A DNA stretch of 64,000 nt, taken from assembly GCA_003762615.1 (NCBI GenBank), contig RIAZ01000031.1:1-64000 (forward strand), written 5' to 3'. Position 1 is the stretch's first letter. Every line of letters starts with the position of its first letter. Source of the stretch: Muribaculaceae bacterium Isolate-037 (Harlan) (lineage in GTDB: Bacteria > Bacteroidota > Bacteroidia > Bacteroidales > Muribaculaceae). The notes beneath the pieces were generated by a model. It had not been told where the DNA came from and searched no databases. It was given only the letters and a program-made list of their open reading frames with translations. This document shows, one piece after another, positions 1-8,316 of the stretch. A program made the translations under genes and the position numbers.

Positions 1-122
<122 letters not shown>

Positions 123-359
123 TGTATATAGTTTCCTATTTTACAGTCTTGGTGACCATCCTTGCGGACAGTCAGTTTGTCTTGACCGGATTCCATTCTA
201 TGTCGGTTTACCTGTGACTTGATTGACGGGAGACTTGATGTCTCCTTGTCTCTGTCTGTATGGCCCGGAACGTGTCACCGTCCCGGTCATTGTCCTGTGG
301 CATTGTTGTCAATGTTCTCCTGTCGCTCCCGGGAAGTCGCCGTGGCTCCGTTCCCGATT
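123..359 (-). other. rRNA operon 5' leader
   Basis: No gene is visible between the 16S 5' end and the promoter at 367-398. The interval of about 237 bases is the expected transcribed leader of the rRNA operon, which normally carries antitermination and RNase III processing signals. I did not identify individual boxes. Its composition is richer in G+C than the DNA beyond the promoter, as expected for a structured leader. Confidence 0.6.
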
Positions 360-366
360 GCGGATG

Positions 367-398
367 CAAAATTACAACCCTTTCCGGCGTTTTGCAAA
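367..398 (-). promoter_or_regulatory. rRNA operon promoter (Bacteroidetes sigma-ABfr type)
   Basis: On the minus strand there is TTTG (complement of 395-398), 20 bases, then TAATTTTG (complement of 367-374). This matches the Bacteroidetes consensus TTTG-N19-21-TAnnTTTG exactly. Transcription would start near 359 and run leftward into the 16S gene. The DNA from 399 to 549 is AT-rich, like an upstream activating region, and holds no gene. Confidence 0.8.
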
Positions 399-549
399 TG
401 TTTTTATATTATAGAGCATATTATTCTGAAATATTCCGCTTAATGGATTGAGAACAAACTAAATCAACAAATATTAAATTATGTTTAGAATTGTTAATAA
501 TAGAGATTTATCCGGGATTCTGACGTTATAATAAAACTGTTTTGACAAC

Positions 550-584
550 AAAAAAAGGAGCCTAAGATTGAATCCGGCTCCTTT
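550..584 (-). terminator. Intrinsic terminator of the outer-membrane protein gene
   Basis: Perfect 9-bp stem AAAGGAGCC (554-562) / GGCTCCTTT (576-584). On the minus strand it is followed by a run of T (complement of 550-556). It ends transcription of the minus-strand gene at 725-1216. The 585-724 gap shows nothing else. Confidence 0.85.
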
Positions 585-724
585 GAATGAGATAATTTTT
601 TCAAAAACTAATGTCTTATATAATAATGCATGTAAGATTTCTCCTATTTTAGAGTATCTATGACCTAATTGGGGTTATCAAACTTCGTTTATATTTAAAT
701 TTATATTTAAATAAGGATTAGATA

Positions 725-1216
725 TCAGAATTTATATGATAGTCCCACGAGTATCGGAAGACGTCCGTAATCCTGCATGTACTGGTATTTGAACTCGAAA
801 TCAGCAGCCAAGTTACGTGCGATTTCGTATTCTGCGCCTATACCCACATTGAATGCAAACTTATCCCAGCTTTCAGAATGGTCATTGTCCCAACGGAGTT
901 TCACATTACCGTAGCCTATACCTGCAAGAGGATAAAGATAGAAATTTCTTGCGCATGGAATCATGAAATGCACGTTACCCATCATGTTGAAAGAGCTATA
1001 CCCCTTGTCACGGAGACCGAAATCGGCGGCAGCCTCAAGACGGATCAGGCTTGTAGCCTTATACTGGAATTTCGCACCCAAGATTAAATTGGTCACGGAA
1101 TAACCATCTTCGATTACAGGAGCTGCACCAAAATTAATTCCGAGAGCCGCTCTCTGAGCAAATGCAGATGTGGCACACATAAACACCACTGCCATCAATA
1201 GTAGAATCTTTTTCAT
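725..1216 (-). CDS. Small outer-membrane beta-barrel protein
   Basis: A protein of 163 residues with a clear Sec signal peptide (MKKILLLMAVVFMCATSAFA, cut before QR). The mature part alternates hydrophobic and polar residues with many Gly and aromatic positions and ends in Tyr-Lys-Phe, as expected for a beta-barrel recognised by the BAM complex. It resembles the porin-family / OmpA-like eight-stranded barrel domains of Bacteroidetes in length. Specific function is unknown. It is a single-gene unit: a strong terminator follows at 550-584 and another terminator (1459-1492, from the sigma-factor gene) lies upstream. The 1217-1458 region should hold its promoter but I see no convincing consensus match. 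Confidence 0.8.
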   Translation of the reverse strand: MKKILLLMAVVFMCATSAFAQRAALGINFGAAPVIEDGYSVTNLILGAKFQYKATSLIRLEAAADFGLRDKGYSSFNMMGNVHFMIPCARNFYLYPLAGIGYGNVKLRWDNDHSESWDKFAFNVGIGAEYEIARNLAADFEFKYQYMQDYGRLPILVGLSYKF

Positions 1217-1458
1217 TGTCTTTTCAAAATATTTGTTCCCTATCGGTCGCCCACCCGAATATTATATTAAGATTAAAGATGCGGGCCACACCTTTATTCA
1301 TCGGTATAATTATAATGAATTTCTGTTAAAAAAAGTTCACGCAAAGGCATCAAGTTTTTCAAAAATATTCCTATCCGTCTATATTTCAGTCATGAAGTTA
1401 TCTAAATTTCTATAACATCTCCGCAAAAAGCAAAGTCTATATACAAAAATCTATATAC

Positions 1459-1492
1459 AAAAAAAGGAGCCGCAGTCAACAGACCGGCTCCT
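1459..1492 (-). terminator. Intrinsic terminator of the first ECF sigma factor gene
   Basis: Stem AGGAGCCG (1465-1472) / CGGCTCCT (1485-1492) with a run of A on its left, i.e. a T run on the minus strand. It closes the gene at 1531-2037. The stem resembles the one at 554-584. A short tandem (tctatatacaaaaa twice, about 1436-1464) lies next to it. The rest of 1217-1530 shows no gene. Confidence 0.8.
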
Positions 1493-1530
1493 GATAATGA
1501 GAGTGCTTATAAATTATTTACCGTAAAATC

Positions 1531-2037
1531 TCAACGATAATCCTTTAGAATTTCACGAAGTCTTTTTCGAGTGAAAAATATACGACTTTTCACTGTACCG
1601 AGCGGCATAGAGAGAACTTCCGCAATCTCTTCATACTTATAGCCGGCTACGTGTAGAGAGAACGGCTCGCGGTAGTCTGCCGGGAATCCTTTTAGGATTT
1701 CCGAAATTTCATTGACCGCGTATGCGCCATCCGGAGTATCAGAAACAGTCTCTTGCGTCAGGTTTAACTGATAAAGATCGTCCGATGTATCCACCATCGT
1801 ATTCTCGCGCACGTTCTTTCTGTAATTATTGATGAAGATATTACGCATAATCGTAAGCATCCACCCCTTAAAATTGGCGTTATCTACGAATTTGTCCTCG
1901 TTAGAAAGAGCCTTCAGAGTGGTGTCTTGTACCAGATCATGTGCCTCATCCTTGTTTAACGTAAGCTTAAGAGCAAACGACCGTAGGTTTGGCTGCATCC
2001 CAAGTACCGATGAAATAAATGTGGGCTTGCTGCTCAT
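1531..2037 (-). CDS. ECF-type RNA polymerase sigma factor
   Basis: Sigma-70 family, extracytoplasmic-function class, 168 residues from the chosen start. Region 2 is visible (DEAHDLVQDTTLKAL, then FKGWMLTIMRNIFINNYRK) and region 4 carries the helix-turn-helix (YKYEEIAEVLSMPLGTVKSR, then IFFTRKRLREILKDYR). The upstream ATG at 2070 is in frame. I prefer 2037 because it aligns with the start of the paralogue at 7485-7991, and because the promoter at 2085-2115 would leave only about 8 bases of leader for the longer form. No anti-sigma factor gene is next to it. Target genes are unknown. Its own promoter is of the housekeeping type. Confidence 0.92.
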   Translation of the reverse strand: MSSKPTFISSVLGMQPNLRSFALKLTLNKDEAHDLVQDTTLKALSNEDKFVDNANFKGWMLTIMRNIFINNYRKNVRENTMVDTSDDLYQLNLTQETVSDTPDGAYAVNEISEILKGFPADYREPFSLHVAGYKYEEIAEVLSMPLGTVKSRIFFTRKRLREILKDYR

Positions 2038-2084
2038 TGATTGAACAATTAGGTAAATTTTTTTATGCATTCATTATCTCGCTA

Positions 2085-2115
2085 CAAAGGTAGACAAACT
2101 ATCTCTATTTGCAAA
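2085..2115 (-). promoter_or_regulatory. Promoter of the first ECF sigma factor gene
   Basis: On the minus strand TTTG (complement of 2112-2115), 19 bases, TACCTTTG (complement of 2085-2092). This is a consensus Bacteroidetes housekeeping promoter. The predicted start of transcription is near 2078, which supports translation from 2037. Confidence 0.75.
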
Positions 2116-2147
2116 ATAAATTTTAACTATTTTTTCTGTAAGACCAA

Positions 2148-3416
2148 TTATTTTTCATATTTCTCTACACGAACAAGCTCTATCCTTGTCGTAGCCATAC
2201 GTATAATGGTGAATCGCAACTGTCCGAGTTCGAAAGAATCACCCTGTCGCGGCAACGCTCCGAGATTCTCAAGGATATATCCGCCAAGCGTGTGATACGT
2301 CTCCGACTCCTTTAGGTCAAGACCGAATTCCTCATTTATATTCTCGATCTCAGCCCTTCCGCTAAATTCATATATACCGGGTTCCACCTCTTTGGCGAGA
2401 GTGCGCTTACGGTCATGCTCATCCTCAATCTCTCCGAATATCTCTTCCACGAGGTCTTCGAGAGTGGCAAGACCAGCAGTGCCGCCAAATTCATCCACTA
2501 TAATAGCCATCGACTTCTTCTCTGAGAGCATGCGCCGCATCATCTTATTTGCGAGCATCGTTTCGGGAGTGAAGATGACGGGCTTCAGGTGCTTCTTCCA
2601 ATCCTCATTGACGTTAAGCAGCTCCGAGATATGGATGTAGCCCATCACGTCGTCAATATCCTCCTTATACACCACAATCTTCGAAAGACCGGTGGCTATG
2701 AATTTCCTCACAAGTTCCTCACGGCTAACCGAATCAAACTCCACCGCCACAATCTCATTACGCGGAATCATGCACTCACAAATCTGAGTGTCCTTAAAAT
2801 CTATGGCATTACGGAATATCTTCACTTCATTCTCCACCGAAGGATTCCCCGGCGTAGTGTTGATCTGCTTCTGAAGATAATCATCAAGCTCATCAATAGT
2901 GAGACGTTCCTGCCCCTCATCAGCAGTTTTCACTCCGAAAATCCTCATCAGTCCCCTGGATATCCCCGACACGAGCAACGACACCGGATAAAGCGTCCAG
3001 TAGATCAGATAGAGCGGTATCGCAAAGAGGCGTATCATGAAGTTGGGGTTTATGCGGAAGGCAGTCTTCGGCATAAATTCCCCGGCAAACAGCACCACTC
3101 CGGTAGACAACAGCGTGTTAGCCATCAGCACCAATGCCTCATTCGTCAGCCATCTCTCCAGAAACGGATTTATTATAATCGAGAAAGTGATACCGTATAT
3201 TACCAAGACAATATTGTTGCCGACAAGCAACGTGGATATAAACATATCCTCGTGGCGGGAAAAGCCATGTATTATACGGTCGACTATGCCCCCCCTGGCA
3301 GCATCTATCTCCATCCTTACTTTGCTCGACTGCACGAAAGCGATTTCGGCTCCGGAGAATAGAGCCGAAAACAGCAACGCTATAAGCGTCACCACTATGG
3401 CGGTTGCAATTGTCAT
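2148..3416 (-). CDS. CNNM/CBS-domain membrane protein (HlyC/CorC family, GldE-like)
   Basis: A 422-residue inner-membrane protein. The N-terminal CNNM/DUF21 part (about 1-190) has several membrane segments and the FSGAEIAF motif. A CBS-domain pair follows at about 205-325 (MIPRNEIVAVEFDS; MGYIHISELLNV), then MAIIVDEFGGTAGLATLEDL and the C-terminal CorC/HlyC domain (about 340-415). Family members are usually annotated as hemolysins but are better regarded as Mg/Co-related transport or gliding-associated proteins. The relative GldE is a gliding-motility lipoprotein partner. It is the last gene of the envelope operon that begins at 7040, 49 bases after lptC. No terminator hairpin is obvious between 2116 and 2147. 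Confidence 0.88.
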   Translation of the reverse strand: MTIATAIVVTLIALLFSALFSGAEIAFVQSSKVRMEIDAARGGIVDRIIHGFSRHEDMFISTLLVGNNIVLVIYGITFSIIINPFLERWLTNEALVLMANTLLSTGVVLFAGEFMPKTAFRINPNFMIRLFAIPLYLIYWTLYPVSLLVSGISRGLMRIFGVKTADEGQERLTIDELDDYLQKQINTTPGNPSVENEVKIFRNAIDFKDTQICECMIPRNEIVAVEFDSVSREELVRKFIATGLSKIVVYKEDIDDVMGYIHISELLNVNEDWKKHLKPVIFTPETMLANKMMRRMLSEKKSMAIIVDEFGGTAGLATLEDLVEEIFGEIEDEHDRKRTLAKEVEPGIYEFSGRAEIENINEEFGLDLKESETYHTLGGYILENLGALPRQGDSFELGQLRFTIIRMATTRIELVRVEKYEK

Positions 3417-3465
3417 GATCTCTTATATAGTTATATGTTCTTAGTATATGCTTCGGATGCCAACA

Positions 3466-4050
3466 TCATTTGGGATCCGGCTTCAGGTTATCACGCTCCA
3501 CCGGGAATATACCGGACGGATGTAGAATACGATATTTTGTCAGACGTTCGTTTGATTCAAAACCGGTGCCCTCCAATATATGGGTCTCGTTCTCGATATG
3601 TATGAAGGTGTCGGAATAGAGGCGTGCGCGCCGCTGGTCCCAGAACACCCGCTCGGAAAGGAAAAGGTCTTTCGGGGCCTTTGTCATCTCCACGTTACCC
3701 TCAAGACGCCACAATTTTTGCATCTTGAAGAATCTTGCGGAATCAGCCGCCACCGTAGCCACCACATTGAATTTCGGATCATATTTCTGAAGATACAATC
3801 CTTTCGGGAAAAGCCAGTAAGGTGTGTCGACCTCATCATATACATACCATACAGGAGCCACAATCTTATATTGAGTCACTCCCGAATCTGAAATCAATGT
3901 CGATATGTTGTGAGTCACCATCGACGGCATACCGGCAGGATTCAAGCTACGCGATATGTCCACCTTGGTTTCCTGCGTGCAGCTTCCCGCGGCTATGACA
4001 AGTGCCATAGTAACAGCCATTGATAGACCCGTCTTTCTCATCACTCTCAT
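3466..4050 (-). CDS. lptC: LPS export ABC transporter periplasmic component LptC
   Basis: About 194 residues from the ATG at 4050. That start gives a lipoprotein signal (LVIAAGSC, Cys as the lipidated residue) and leaves a 49-base gap after the preceding gene. The longer frame to 4134 would overlap that gene and hide the signal. The LptC/OstA-type beta-jellyroll repeats are visible (WRLEGNVEMTKAPKDLFLSE, then ERVFWDQRRARLYSD). LptC bridges the LptBFG transporter and LptA in carrying lipopolysaccharide from the inner to the outer membrane. Its place beside coaX and the CNNM gene is a known Bacteroidales arrangement. Confidence 0.88.
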   Translation of the reverse strand: MRVMRKTGLSMAVTMALVIAAGSCTQETKVDISRSLNPAGMPSMVTHNISTLISDSGVTQYKIVAPVWYVYDEVDTPYWLFPKGLYLQKYDPKFNVVATVAADSARFFKMQKLWRLEGNVEMTKAPKDLFLSERVFWDQRRARLYSDTFIHIENETHILEGTGFESNERLTKYRILHPSGIFPVERDNLKPDPK

Positions 4051-4099
4051 ACCGATGTCGTTTTGCGTGCGTATGTGTCTTATCAACAATCCTGACGCA

Positions 4100-5362
4100 T
4101 CATTTGATCGGGCGTTTGAAGAACCACACCTCATTGATGTTGACGCCCAACGTGATATTGAGATAGTTCTCAGTCAGCAACGGGTTGGGATGTGCCTGAC
4201 GATGCTTCCACTCAATGCCGAGGTTAATCATAGTCTTACCTTCGGGGGTGTTCAAACCGAAACCGGCAGTCACACCATACTCCCTCACACGATTCCCTCG
4301 AATGTTGAGATAGTCGTTATTATAATATGCTCCGGCACGATAGGATATGCGCTGCACATAGTTGCCCCTTATCTTCGGCACGAACTCACCACCCAATGCA
4401 AACTTGGTGCGATTGTTGAAATCCATGCCTTGGAAAACCATGTTGTCTGGGTCAGCATTTTCATACATTGCGGAATATTTCGCCTTTGACCATTGCTGGA
4501 AAGTGAAGTCTGCCTCCAACATCCATCTGGAGTTACGCTCATGCTTGTAGGCAATACCCGCACCGATCGACATAGGGGTGTAGTAATTTCCGGAAATCTT
4601 CATGCTTGCGACGGTGTCAGGCACGCTTTCATGTTTTAGCTCCTGAATAGTCGCCCAAGTGTTGCCATGCAGGGATTTCTTGGGGGAGAAGGTCACTCCG
4701 GCAGTGATACGCTCGGTGCGCGACAGGCGTGCAGTGTATTGCAGACCAAGATTCACATCCCAGTCGCGGATCTCCATCACGTGTTCAAACAATGACTGAC
4801 CCGCAGAATTAGGCGTGGAATAGACGTCGTTTATGATATTTCCGAAACTATAGGCAAAGTTCACGCCGAGAGAGAATCCGGCATACTTACCCGCCAATCC
4901 GATATAAGCCTGATTGATGCCGCCGTTACCCTGATTCTCCATGGCACCGTGATCAATCGACTTACCAAATGCATACCCTACGGAAGAATATGGCAACATA
5001 CCTATCGAACCGCCCATGAACTTACATATCGGGAACTGCATAGTCACGTAATCAAGACCGCCTCCGGTGGTGCGCTGCTTCAACTCCCCCTCTTTCTGCC
5101 AGAGCACTGAGAGGTCTGCGCCTATATCAAACAGGAAGGTGAGCGAATCGATCGAAGCATACGAAGCGGGGTTCATCACGTTGATCTGGCGTCCGGAGTT
5201 CATCGCATATCCCACCGACCCCATCTGGCGTTGCATAGACGTGGCCCTGTCGCCCAATATGCCGTAGCCATACATTGAATAAGGAGTTGTGACGTTCTGT
5301 GCCACTGCAACTCCGGCAGATACCAGCACCGTCAATATCAAAAGTTTTATCTTGTTCATCAC
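4100..5362 (-). CDS. Outer-membrane beta-barrel protein (coaX-lptC cluster)
   Basis: A 420-residue protein with a signal peptide (MNKIKLLILTVLVSAGVAVA, cut before Q). The mature protein has about a dozen amphipathic Gly/aromatic strands and resembles FadL/OmpP1-like barrels of Bacteroidetes, especially the early segment NPASYASIDSLTFLFDIGAD. The cargo is unknown. It lies 76 bases after coaX and 49 bases before lptC in one operon, so a role in envelope biogenesis is plausible but is inference. MM at the start leaves the exact initiation codon ambiguous by one residue. Confidence 0.75.
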   Translation of the reverse strand: MMNKIKLLILTVLVSAGVAVAQNVTTPYSMYGYGILGDRATSMQRQMGSVGYAMNSGRQINVMNPASYASIDSLTFLFDIGADLSVLWQKEGELKQRTTGGGLDYVTMQFPICKFMGGSIGMLPYSSVGYAFGKSIDHGAMENQGNGGINQAYIGLAGKYAGFSLGVNFAYSFGNIINDVYSTPNSAGQSLFEHVMEIRDWDVNLGLQYTARLSRTERITAGVTFSPKKSLHGNTWATIQELKHESVPDTVASMKISGNYYTPMSIGAGIAYKHERNSRWMLEADFTFQQWSKAKYSAMYENADPDNMVFQGMDFNNRTKFALGGEFVPKIRGNYVQRISYRAGAYYNNDYLNIRGNRVREYGVTAGFGLNTPEGKTMINLGIEWKHRQAHPNPLLTENYLNITLGVNINEVWFFKRPIK

Positions 5363-5438
5363 AGTCTTTTTATTCCTGTTTTGTTTTATTTTTAATCTTA
5401 CGCACTATTTACGAAGTTGTCACAAAAAAATCCATGAG

Positions 5439-6218
5439 TCAGTTCCGGCGGGCACTTACTCCCGAAACGTTATATTCATAGAACGACAATAGCCCTCTTC
5501 CAACGAGATCAGGATCCATCAGCACCGGCAACCCTCTCTTTTCCAGGAGAGGAGCGAGCACATTTCCATCGCTGCCCGTAATCACTATCCGCGAGCATCC
5601 ATATAGTTCTGACGCACGGCGGAAGGCATCGGCAATCTCGCTCACCATTCCGCCCACCACTCCGCATCTTATAGCCGACATCGTGTCGCATCCGAACTCA
5701 GGCATATCCCCGTTCTCATCTACCATCGGGAGCTGACTCGTCTCATAACTCAGGCTCTTGAAACGCAATCTCATTCCCGGCGCGATATTACCGCCAAGGA
5801 AATTACCCTCACAGTCAACCAGATCGATCGTGACCGCCGTGCCGGCATCCACTACGAGAGCCGCCTCCCCGGGGATGAGAACCGAAGCTCCCAAGGCAGC
5901 CGCTACCCGATCATTGCCCAATGAGCCACGAGTGGCATACTCCACCCTTACCGGGAGATCGACATTCGGAGTGAGCATCAACAGTCTGCCGTCGACAAGC
6001 CGACGAAGTGTCTCAAGAAATTTTGCGTCAGTGTGGCACACGCTGCAATAAGCGCATCCGTGAAGCTCACCCGCAGACAGCAACGGCAGCAACTCCTCTA
6101 TATTGAGCGAATATATCCTAAGCCAATCCATAGGCACGCCATTCTCCCAAAGCACCGCCTTGACAGAAGTGTTACCCTGGTCGATGGTCAGAATCCGCTT
6201 TCCCTCTTTATTTCCCAT
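5439..6218 (-). CDS. coaX: Type III pantothenate kinase
   Basis: 259 residues. It phosphorylates pantothenate in the first step of coenzyme A synthesis. The phosphate-binding motif DQGNTSVKA sits at the N-terminus and the second ASKHA motif DAGTAVTIDLV follows at about 120. GGNIAPGMRLRFKSL and ITGSDGNVLAPLL complete the family signature. Type III enzymes are insensitive to CoA feedback and use a monovalent cation. The length is normal. The start lies 7 bases after the stop of the preceding membrane-protein gene, so the two are translationally linked. Confidence 0.95.
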   Translation of the reverse strand: MGNKEGKRILTIDQGNTSVKAVLWENGVPMDWLRIYSLNIEELLPLLSAGELHGCAYCSVCHTDAKFLETLRRLVDGRLLMLTPNVDLPVRVEYATRGSLGNDRVAAALGASVLIPGEAALVVDAGTAVTIDLVDCEGNFLGGNIAPGMRLRFKSLSYETSQLPMVDENGDMPEFGCDTMSAIRCGVVGGMVSEIADAFRRASELYGCSRIVITGSDGNVLAPLLEKRGLPVLMDPDLVGRGLLSFYEYNVSGVSARRN

Positions 6219-6225
6219 CTCAATC

Positions 6226-6696
6226 CTACTGCTGTTCTTTTTTAGATTGCGACATAATCATCCATGAGGATATTATCTGTATCAAAGCGCCGGCGAGAGT
6301 AAACATTATCGTGTCACGCATGACGGCGAGTATGCCGGCATATTTTCCAAGATGCCCCTCCTGATAAAACCAGAACGCAGCCCCGACCATGAATGCCACA
6401 CCTGCCCAGAACTCCATACGCCTCAGTCGCCTCATGCGTGGAGATCCGGACTTGCCGACAGCACCGTACACGCGTGCCCCCACGAACATCAGTGCACCGG
6501 CACTGTATACCCATTTGAACACTTTCAGAAGCTCCAGGTCTGACGCATTGATGAATGGCGCCACAAGCGATGCACATATCATCAGAAGACCGAAAGAGGC
6601 TGCATACTCAACCCACTTCCCGCGTCTACCCGTTGCTCCGTGTCCGGAATCCCGTCTTCCGGGATTTTCTTTACCGGAATTTTGTCTTAATGTCAT
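6226..6696 (-). CDS. Hypothetical four-helix inner-membrane protein
   Basis: 156 residues. A basic, glycine-rich cytoplasmic N-terminus (about 1-28) is followed by four predicted membrane segments (about 30-50, 57-75, 90-110, 122-148) and a short charged tail (SQSKKEQQ). I do not recognise a characterised family. Similar small membrane proteins sit between the FtsB-like gene and coaX in Bacteroidales, which supports it being a real gene. The ATG at 6696 is 35 bases after the stop of the FtsB-like gene. Confidence 0.75.
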   Translation of the reverse strand: MTLRQNSGKENPGRRDSGHGATGRRGKWVEYAASFGLLMICASLVAPFINASDLELLKVFKWVYSAGALMFVGARVYGAVGKSGSPRMRRLRRMEFWAGVAFMVGAAFWFYQEGHLGKYAGILAVMRDTIMFTLAGALIQIISSWMIMSQSKKEQQ

Positions 6697-6731
6697 TTCT
6701 TAAGTCTTTTTATAAAAGTGTATCGACCGTA

Positions 6732-7040
6732 TCACTTCAGGATAAACACGTCTTCCGTTGGACGCTGCATGTGGAATTTCTCCCGGGCGATGTGCTCAAG
6801 CTTATCGGCACCCCTTATCAATGCCTCACGTTGCATACGATAGTAGGCGGCAGAATCACGACAACTCTCAATCTCTGCCGTAAGGGCATTTATCTCTCGG
6901 TCATACTCCATATTAAGAGTAAGCGACGTGTCGTCATTCAAAAGCAACATCATCACGATCAACGTGCATATCACCGCCAATGGGATATGCGAACGACGGC
7001 GAAACCAAAAATTTGCTCTTTTTATTTTCTTTTTCACCAT
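6732..7040 (-). CDS. FtsB/DivIC-like septum formation initiator
   Basis: 102 residues. A short basic cytoplasmic tail (KKKIKRANFWFRRRS) leads into one membrane segment (about 18-37), then a periplasmic coiled coil (about 45-80) and the conserved end LEHIAREKFHMQRPTEDVF. This is the FtsB/DivIC fold that joins FtsL and FtsQ in the divisome. It is the first gene of the envelope operon. The promoter is probably the element at 7083-7115. Confidence 0.88.
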   Translation of the reverse strand: MVKKKIKRANFWFRRRSHIPLAVICTLIVMMLLLNDDTSLTLNMEYDREINALTAEIESCRDSAAYYRMQREALIRGADKLEHIAREKFHMQRPTEDVFILK

Positions 7041-7082
7041 TTATGAAGTTTTCGGGTTGAATCACTTTTTCATCAAACTCCG

Positions 7083-7115
7083 CAAAATTAATGATAATAT
7101 ATCATTCATGCACAA
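7083..7115 (-). promoter_or_regulatory. Promoter of the ftsB-like/coaX/lptC operon
   Basis: TAATTTTG on the minus strand (complement of 7083-7090) is a perfect -7 element. The upstream TTG (complement of 7113-7115) is 22 bases away, slightly long. The 7041-7484 interval holds no gene. It is very AT-rich and must also contain the promoter of the rightward sigma factor, which I could not place. A short hairpin AGCGCC-TCAC-GGCGCT (7444-7459) lies 25 bases before that gene's start. Confidence 0.5.
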
Positions 7116-7484
7116 TCATAGCCACTATTTTTATAATTTTAACGTCTTTTTCTCCCTCTTTAATCATGATAGATTTCACATTTGCCATAAAAAAGGCATT
7201 ATTTTCCATAGCAAGAATGTTAAAATAGAATTTTCAAAAAAACGATACAAAATCCACATACTTCCATCCTTCAACGCACTCAGATCAACTCATCCAATAG
7301 CAATCTACCACATATTTCAAGGCTCTTGTAAAAATACGCAAAAGCGCAACCACATTTTTAACAAAATCCGCAAAAAAATTTAACACTTTTATCTTATCCT
7401 TTTTTTCATTTCCCGTGTTATACTATCAAAATCATAAAACAATAGCGCCTCACGGCGCTGACCACCACTTAAAACTATACGACG

Positions 7485-7991
7485 ATGGCAGATTCAGGAT
7501 CATTCAAAGAAAGGCTTCTCGGATTGCAAGGCAATCTTCTTAATTTCGCCTACCAGCTGACAACCAGCAGAGAAACAGCTCAGGACCTCGTGCAGGACAC
7601 AACTCTCAAGGTTCTTGACAACGAATCTAAATATGTTGACAACGTAAACTTCAAGGGATGGGTTTTCACCATCATGCGCAACATATTCATCAACAATTAC
7701 CGCCGCCAGGTAAGAAGCGCGACAGTGGTCGACACTACTGAAGACCTTTATCATCTCAACCTCTCCCAGGAGTCAGGTCTTTCCACTCCGGAAGGAAGTT
7801 TCGCAGCCAAGGAGATTTCCGAAGCCATAAAGAACTTCACGGATGAGTATCGCGTACCGTTCTCAATGTATATCGCCGGCTATAAATATAATGAGATAGC
7901 CGACAAGATGGGACTCCCTCTCGGCACTGTAAAAAGCCGTATCTTCTTTGCACGCAAACGTCTGCAAGCTCTTCTTAAAGACTACAGATAA
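7485..7991 (+). CDS. ECF-type RNA polymerase sigma factor (paralogue)
   Basis: 168 residues. Clearly paralogous to the product of 1531-2037: the same region 2 core (AQDLVQDTTLKVL; FKGWVFTIMRNIFINNYRR) and region 4 (YKYNEIADKMGLPLGTVKSR, IFFARKRLQALLKDYR), with long identical runs. No anti-sigma gene is adjacent, so regulation is likely transcriptional or by leader structure. A perfect hairpin at 7444-7459 sits in the presumed leader. A strong terminator follows at 8128-8160, 136 bases after the stop, leaving a long 3' untranslated stretch. Confidence 0.95.
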   Translation: MADSGSFKERLLGLQGNLLNFAYQLTTSRETAQDLVQDTTLKVLDNESKYVDNVNFKGWVFTIMRNIFINNYRRQVRSATVVDTTEDLYHLNLSQESGLSTPEGSFAAKEISEAIKNFTDEYRVPFSMYIAGYKYNEIADKMGLPLGTVKSRIFFARKRLQALLKDYR

Positions 7992-8127
7992 TAACGGGAG
8001 AACCACGTGCCGGTATCTTGCAAAGGATTAGGTTTTGTACTGCCATCAAGACACCCCAAAAACATCACCGGCATGATATAAAATCTGCTAAGAAATACTC
8101 AAACAACCCAAGATTCAGTATACAATC

Positions 8128-8160
8128 GCCGCCGGAATAATAACCGGCGGCTTCTTTTTT
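8128..8160 (+). terminator. Intrinsic terminator of the second ECF sigma factor gene
   Basis: Perfect 8-bp GC stem GCCGCCGG (8128-8135) / CCGGCGGC (8144-8151), then TTCTTTTTT. The 7992-8127 stretch between stop codon and terminator has no ORF that I would defend. Confidence 0.92.
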
Positions 8161-8190
8161 CAGGCAATTCCCTGCCCTATCTCCTCTTTT

Positions 8191-8222
8191 GTTGCAGAAA
8201 TGGATTAATTTGGTTAACTTTG
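8191..8222 (+). promoter_or_regulatory. Promoter of the waaA lipopolysaccharide operon
   Basis: TTG (8192-8194), 20 bases, TAACTTTG (8215-8222): a good Bacteroidetes promoter. The expected start is near 8229, giving a leader of about 88 bases before waaA. Confidence 0.65.
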
Positions 8223-8316
8223 CATGTGGATATGCTCCTGCTGAACTTGTCTGAACATCTCAACCCGCAGACTTAATTTTTCAAACGGAGCGTGGAACAT
8301 AACATCACAACATTCG

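Noticed and set aside
6928..7383. Plus-strand frame of 151 codons before the second sigma factor
   Set aside because: It starts inside the FtsB-like gene on the other strand, has Phe/His/Lys/Asn-rich composition typical of AT-rich non-coding DNA, and covers the divergent promoter region.
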